This document shows positions 8,157 through 12,358 of a stretch of 12,358 bases of DNA, piece by piece. Where the stretch lies: positions 1-12,358 of the forward strand of contig JAQIWT010001118.1 in assembly GCA_034696485.1 (NCBI GenBank), in the 5' to 3' direction. The notes under the pieces were generated by a model that was not told the origin of the DNA, did not search any database, and was given only the letters and a program-made list of their open reading frames with translations. Made by a program: the position numbers and the translations under genes. How positions within the stretch are numbered: the first letter of the stretch is position 1; every line of letters begins with the position of its first letter. The stretch comes from Isohypsibius dastychi. Its lineage: Eukaryota; Tardigrada; Eutardigrada; Parachela; Isohypsibiidae.

Positions 8157-8828
8157 TCTCTTCAAAGGAACAAAAAAGCAGCAGGTCACCCGAACTTCAT
8201 CAGCATGTCGATTATGGAGTACAGCGCGCTTTTTGAATTCGAACTGATTGCTAAACTTAGTCGCTTAATAACTTGGAACTTTTTGTTCGGTTGCAAATTT
8301 TGAAATTATTTTTTTATAGAATAGAGGCGTGAATGAAGTTGCACTTCGTTAGGCAGAGAATTTATGAGGTTGCCGATTTATGGCAAGATATCTATCTCCG
8401 AGCCTATCTTATGTTCATCAATATGTTATGAACTGATATTATTTGGAATGTGTCGTTCACTAGACAGTTCTCTCTCTAAAGTTGATATCGTCTGCTTAAC
8501 TATAAAACTTTCGGTGATAACTTGGATCTAGTCTTAACACTGCTTCTATTCGCAAAAAACCGTCCTACATTTTAGCGGGGGCTATACTTGTTTTTTTTCT
8601 GGAGTTTTCTTTGTTTTGGCCTGCATTTTTTTATGAATATCACAACATAGTCGAATTTACGTTTACTTGTTGGAAATTGAAACTGTTCATTAATATTTGT
8701 CAAGTGATCAGTGAGTCAGTACGCAATTTCCTTGTGAATTTTCGAGTTGGGGTTTCTGCAAACTTGAGTTACATTTCGATGACTATGATTCAGTTTTTCG
8801 TACATAAACTTTTTTTATTTTCTTAAAG

Positions 8829-8888
8829 AAAATCAAGTGCGGAGTGCTGACTGGCAAGAAGAAAAGTAGGCCGAGAAGACAAAATCTC
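8829..8888 (+). other. Candidate leader exon of gene 3
   Basis: A purine-rich 60-nt segment preceded by a T-rich tract ending TCTTAAAG and followed by a perfect GTGAGT donor (8889). One frame is open (Lys/Arg-rich, 20 codons). Joined to the exon that starts at 9309, that frame reaches a stop quickly and does not match the gene 3 frame, so it is more likely 5' UTR than coding. RNA data would be needed to confirm it. Confidence 0.35.
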
Positions 8889-8954
8889 GTGAGTGAAGCG
8901 ACGGCGGCATTTCATTGATTGGTTTTGATTTATTGTGAAATTTGGCTTTCGCGT

Positions 8955-9023
8955 ACGTAGTCATGTATTTTGGCTACGCGGACGTAACGTAAGTGGGGCG
9001 CATGCTACGTGCGCTGTAACGTG
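8955..9023 (+). promoter_or_regulatory. CpG-rich cluster of ACGT motifs upstream of gene 3
   Basis: Five ACGT cores begin at 8955, 8982, 8987, 9007 and 9019 in AT-rich surroundings. The last two are ACGTG exactly 12 nt apart, the core shape bound by bHLH-PAS factors such as HIF. The cluster lies about 300-365 nt upstream of the gene 3 start codon. A promoter or enhancer role is inference from clustering and position. Confidence 0.3.
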
Positions 9024-9319
9024 TGTCTGTCAAGCAGACGAAAACGAGAAAAATCGACGACCCAGTATGTGTGCATGTGCATGATTCTGGAGGGAAGGTT
9101 GAGAACTTCTTCTCACAGAAAGACTTACTGTGATCCGAAGGAGAATCTGGTTTATCAAGCTGAGCTGAACTAGGAATTTGCAGTCTGAACGTGAAACTAA
9201 CCCTTATCGATCTAATTTGAGCTCTTGCAAAAGGACAGGAAGGAAGGAGGACCCATTTGTTTTGGAATATAATTTTGTCCAGTGTCGAGCTATGTCTCTG
9301 ATTTCCAGTGTGTGATAGG

Positions 9320-12300
9320 ATGTCCTCTCAACGGAAAGTGGTGAGGAAAAGTACTACCACTCGTAAGTTGTTTGAAACGTAGTTCTTCTCGTTTTCAAGG
9401 TCTTTGATCTATCATTTGGTTTGCTTTCAGGTGCTCGTCATGGTCATGAGGATGTGAGATATTTGCCTAACGTTGGAATATTTTGGAGTTTTATTTTATT
9501 GTGATTATAGCATATCTGCTCTGGATTAACTTCATCGACTCCGTCGGGATCTTCTTTCAAAGCTTGTGGACATAATTTAGCTGGTCCAACATCAACTTGT
9601 GGCCCTCCGAGTGACGGCAAGCCCCTCGATCTAACTCAACTGTCTGCGGAGCAACGTTTAAAGCTGGAAAACTTTTTGAAATCTAGTGGTAAGAAAGTCG
9701 GAAATTATCGAAGTTGTGGAGTTTTCGAGAATCGTTGAACAACGAGAAGCAGCTTCCGCCTGCATTCGTTCTTCAGCTGCCATCGTCTCAACATCGATCC
9801 CTTATAGATTATCTTAACCCGAATACCAAATAAACTCATCTGCCGAGGAATCGAGATTTTAAGTTCTGTTTTTATCAACGGGTGAAGCACTGGCAGATTT
9901 TCGGATGATTATTTTTAACTGGATTTTTTCCGTCAGTAATTTGATCGATTTAACTTCATTTCACATCTTATTTTGATTGTATTTTAATTGATTTCTCATA
10001 GTGTGTTCGAACATCGAGCTGGGGATTGAAATCTGGGCGGTTTCTTATTTTTATGAATTGTCTTGAGTTGAATATATTTTCAATGTCATGTGTTCTCCTT
10101 CAGGTTTTGGACCACTCCCTAAAGCCGGGCAAACCTTGGACGCTGCAACAATGCGAAAGCTGGCGCAGCATATGCGTGCCGCCGCAGCCATGCCTGGCAA
10201 GCCGACCATGCGAAATTCTGGTGACACGGAAAAGTATGATTGTTTTGCTTTTCGACATCCGGAATATTTTTCACATCCGGTTCGGTTCAGGACTCCCACT
10301 GACCCATGTGTTTTTGAAATATAGAAATCCAAAAGATGGCCTGGTGCGACAAGCGGTGGCGAGTTCTAAGCGTGATGATGTTAAGAACCTGTTGGAGGAA
10401 GGCGGTGATGTGGATGAAGCTGAACCGAAAACGCTCTGCACCCCGCTCATGTTGGCGGTCCGGGATGGATCCAAGGAAATCGTCCAACTCCTCCTTGATT
10501 ATGATGCCGATGTGGCCCGCCGTGATAAAGATGGTGCGCAAATTGAACTTTTAGTGATCCCGCATTTTAGCTTTTCTTCCCTTCTGATTCCCTCTAAATC
10601 TGTTGTTCACTGTTTTTTCGTTTCAGGTAAAACTGCCATTATGGAAGCATGTGCCGGTGGTCGTGAGGATCTGGTTCAGCTGTTGATCGATCACGGGTCG
10701 TGTGTCGCCGATACGGATAACAACAATTGGAACTCGTTAACGCATGCCGCTGCGAAAGGGCATGTGCGTTGCGCACAGGTTGTCATGCGACACCTGAAAT
10801 ATGATAAAGATAGCCAAGACAAACTCCGTGAAGTCATCAAGAAGGAAGAGAAGAAGGTGGTTGGCAAGAAGGGGAAAGATAAGACAGCCAAAAGCACTAC
10901 CGACCTCGATGATTATGATGATGCGGACTTTCTCGCCGAACACGCCTTGGCTATCGCTGCCCAAAACGGTAAGACTGGGTAGATAGCCGTTGTTTTGTCA
11001 GTTTTTGGATGGTTTTTGTTTTGTGGTTGTAGGACAGTATGAGTTTGTGAAATGGTACCTGAACCATAAAGATCAGTTCAAAGTGTCGGATGCTGAAGTT
11101 CAGCTAGCCTGCAGTAAAGCCTGCCATTCGAAGCGCATCGACCTCCTGCGATTGCTCATCGAGGAACATGGAGCAAAAGTTAACCCGGAAAGCCCCGTTG
11201 CCGAAACTCCCCTTTGTGCTGCAGCTGCCAGTGGCGACTTGGAAATAGTCAAGTACCTTCTCCATCGTGGAGCTCGTGTTAACGACTCTGATGGCACCGG
11301 TTTCACTCCGTTGATGCGAGCCTGCAATGAAGGCAATGCCAACCTTGTACCCGTTTTCCTCCAAACTGGTAATTGCTATGTACCAAAGTGAAATGTGAAT
11401 TTCAGATTGAAGTTGTTCCGTTTCTTGAGGCTTTCGTTTTATGCTTTCACTCATAGCTGTGAGACTGACCATTTTGGTTGTTTTTTAGGAGCGAACGTGA
11501 ATGCGCAGAATCCTCAATACGATAACTGGACACCCCTGTGCTATGCCATCTCCCAACAGAAGATGGAGATTGTCACCCAGCTGGTCAACGCTCACGCCAA
11601 TGTTAATCTCGGTGGAACGCCACCGCTGCTTCTGGCTATCAGCCTGAGTAACGCGGAAGCTGTGGAGTACCTCTTAAGCCATGGTGCAAATCCTACTCAA
11701 AAGTCCTCCCATGGAGACACCGCACTCATCTTCTCCGCGGATGTCGGCAAATTCGATTGGGTGCAGAAATTCCGACAACTTGGATGCGAAGTGGTAAGGA
11801 TTTAGTTTTTTCCGAGAACGTTCTCATTTGTAGTTGAAATATTATTTTGTTACGACCTCAACTTATTTTCAGGATTGTGTGGGGGATAAAGGAATGACAG
11901 CACTGATGAAAGCGTCAAAGAAGGGCGCCTTGGATATTGTGGAATATCTTTTGGAAAATGGAGCCATGATCAATCGTACTTCTTCCAACAATGAATGCAC
12001 AGCCTTGTCTCTGGCATGCAGTAAAGGATCCGACAAGATTATCGAATGTCTTTTGGAACGGGGAGCCAATCGACATGCTCGCTTGAAGGATAATGTCACA
12101 CCACTTCTGGAAGCGGTCAAGTCCGGTAAAGATGCTGCAGCCAACTTGGTACTTTACCATCAACCCAAAAACAAGGATCATCAAATCAGCAATTCCCAAC
12201 AAACTCCGGCGGCACAGGTAATCATCACTTCAAAATGAAAGCATGTTCTTTTAGAATTGTGTTGTTTTTGATCGTGGTCTTTTAACTCTTAGATGACTGA

Positions 12301-12358
12301 GAGAGCCTTTTCGGCTCTACGCTTTGGCAAAAAAACCGCTGCGCGCGTACTATGGTGA
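9320..12358 (+). CDS. mask: Mask (ANKHD1/ANKRD17) homologue, N-terminal ankyrin block; 3' end uncertain
   Basis: Exons 9320-9362, 9431-9453, 9511-9688, 10104-10233, 10325-10533, 10627-10968, 11033-11368, 11489-11793 and 11873-12217 join in phase into 637 codons. A possible tenth exon is 12293-12358. Mask proteins are cytoplasmic and nuclear scaffolds known as Hippo/Yorkie cofactors and receptor tyrosine kinase modulators. Residues 1-125 form a low-complexity N-terminus with an Ala-rich helix-like stretch near 105-115. About 14 ankyrin repeats follow from residue 129. Core motifs include CTPLMLAV, ETPLCAAAASG, FTPLMRACNEG, MTALMKASKKG and VTPLLEAV. The last repeats, with INRTSSNNECTALSLACSKG and RLKDN, closely resemble the end of the first ankyrin block of human ANKHD1/ANKRD17 (VNRTTANND, LSLACAGGH, RLKDG). 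A charged insert interrupts the array at 252-296. The second ankyrin block and KH domain of the family are not in the window. The ATG follows a spliced leader region, and exon 2 is only 23 nt. Confidence 0.85.
9689..10103 (+). other. Intron 3 of gene 3 (415 nt)
   Basis: Donor GGTAAGAAAG, acceptor TCCTTCAG. Removing it restores a Gly codon (G+GT) and joins the N-terminal exon to the one starting FGPLPKAG. An open frame from 10026 runs through the acceptor region, but its intronic part is AT-rich and shows no ankyrin content. Nothing else is recognisable inside. Confidence 0.75.
12293..12358 (+). other. Candidate next exon of gene 3, ending in TGA at the window edge
   Basis: An acceptor-like TTAACTCTTAG ends at 12292, giving an intron of 75 nt with donor GTAATC at 12218. 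In phase 0 the segment reads 21 codons (MTERAFSALRFGKKTAARVLW) and then TGA at 12356-12358. The peptide does not resemble the Mask linker. The start of the exon contains a small hairpin (AGAGCC / GGCTCT, spacer TTTTC). It could be a true early end, an isoform-specific terminal exon, or not an exon at all. Confidence 0.3.

Larger units (their letters stand above)
7052..9319 (+). other. Intergenic/leader region between gene 2 and gene 3
   Basis: About 2.27 kb without a protein gene, mostly AT-rich. It holds a 14-nt tandem duplication (7197-7224), an inverted repeat plus 12-G tract (7300-7333), two candidate non-coding exons (7469-7506, 8829-8888), an AATAAA at 8151-8156 and a CpG-rich ACGT cluster (8955-9023). 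The gene 3 start codon follows directly after an acceptor-like TTTCCAG ending at 9308, so its 5' UTR must be spliced from upstream. The simplest reading is short gene 2 3' flank, then promoter and leader introns of gene 3. The boundary cannot be placed from sequence alone. Confidence 0.5.

Noticed and set aside
8611-8826. 71-aa open frame on the + strand
   Set aside because: AT-rich, Phe/Ile/Leu-dominated and with no recognisable motif. It ends just at a probable splice acceptor, so it is more likely intron or intergenic sequence.
10534-10626. Read-through of Mask exon 5 into exon 6
   Set aside because: The 93-nt segment is open and in frame but interrupts an ankyrin repeat with a hydrophobic, Ser/Phe-rich stretch. 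Splicing gives a continuous repeat (RRDKDGKTAIMEACAGG).
12295-12325. Histone-type 3' stem-loop
   Set aside because: AGAGCC-TTTTC-GGCTCT has the arms reversed relative to the histone stem-loop and lacks the expected downstream element.
1-12358. tRNA, rRNA, CRISPR array, transposase or retroelement frames
   Set aside because: I looked for conserved tRNA arms, regularly spaced repeats, terminal inverted repeats with a transposase, and reverse-transcriptase motifs, and saw none. The CCHC knuckles of gene 2 are not retroviral Gag-type because they carry the IWRxY-type linker and lie in a multi-exon cellular gene.

Overview
The window is nuclear DNA from an animal. It carries three intron-rich protein genes in tandem on the + strand, each rebuilt here by joining GT-AG exons whose phases match at every junction. 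Most introns are very short (55-140 nt), a few reach 390-850 nt, and the intergenic gaps are small. This points to a compact invertebrate genome, plausibly a tardigrade or other small protostome. That placement is inference only: no marker in the window fixes the phylum.

Positions 3-170 hold a weak open frame that may be the 3' end of an upstream gene. Gene 1 (533-3309, 5 exons, 581 aa) is a protein I do not recognise. It appears to be four diverged tandem copies of one roughly 70-residue domain, flanked by disordered tails, and it ends in a CaaX-like Cys-Thr-Ile-Cys. Gene 2 (3945-7051, 7 exons, 618 aa) is a ZCCHC7/Air-type zinc-knuckle protein, the RNA-binding subunit of the TRAMP nuclear RNA-surveillance complex. 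It keeps four CCHC knuckles and an IWRxY-type linker. Gene 3 (9320 to the window end, at least 9 exons) is the N-terminal ankyrin block of a Mask (ANKHD1/ANKRD17) homologue, preceded by a 2.3-kb region with probable non-coding leader exons.

The three genes have no evident shared pathway. Each intergenic gap carries a long G-tract on the coding strand (363-375, 3723-3734, 7322-7333) beside a short inverted repeat. These are the only G-runs of 7 or more in the window, and I saw no C-run of that length. They could be promoter-proximal G-rich elements, or pause/termination elements separating closely packed genes.

The most interesting items are the gene 1 repeat family with its possible lipid anchor, the recurring G-tract plus hairpin modules, and departures from the family pattern in the ZCCHC7 and Mask homologues.
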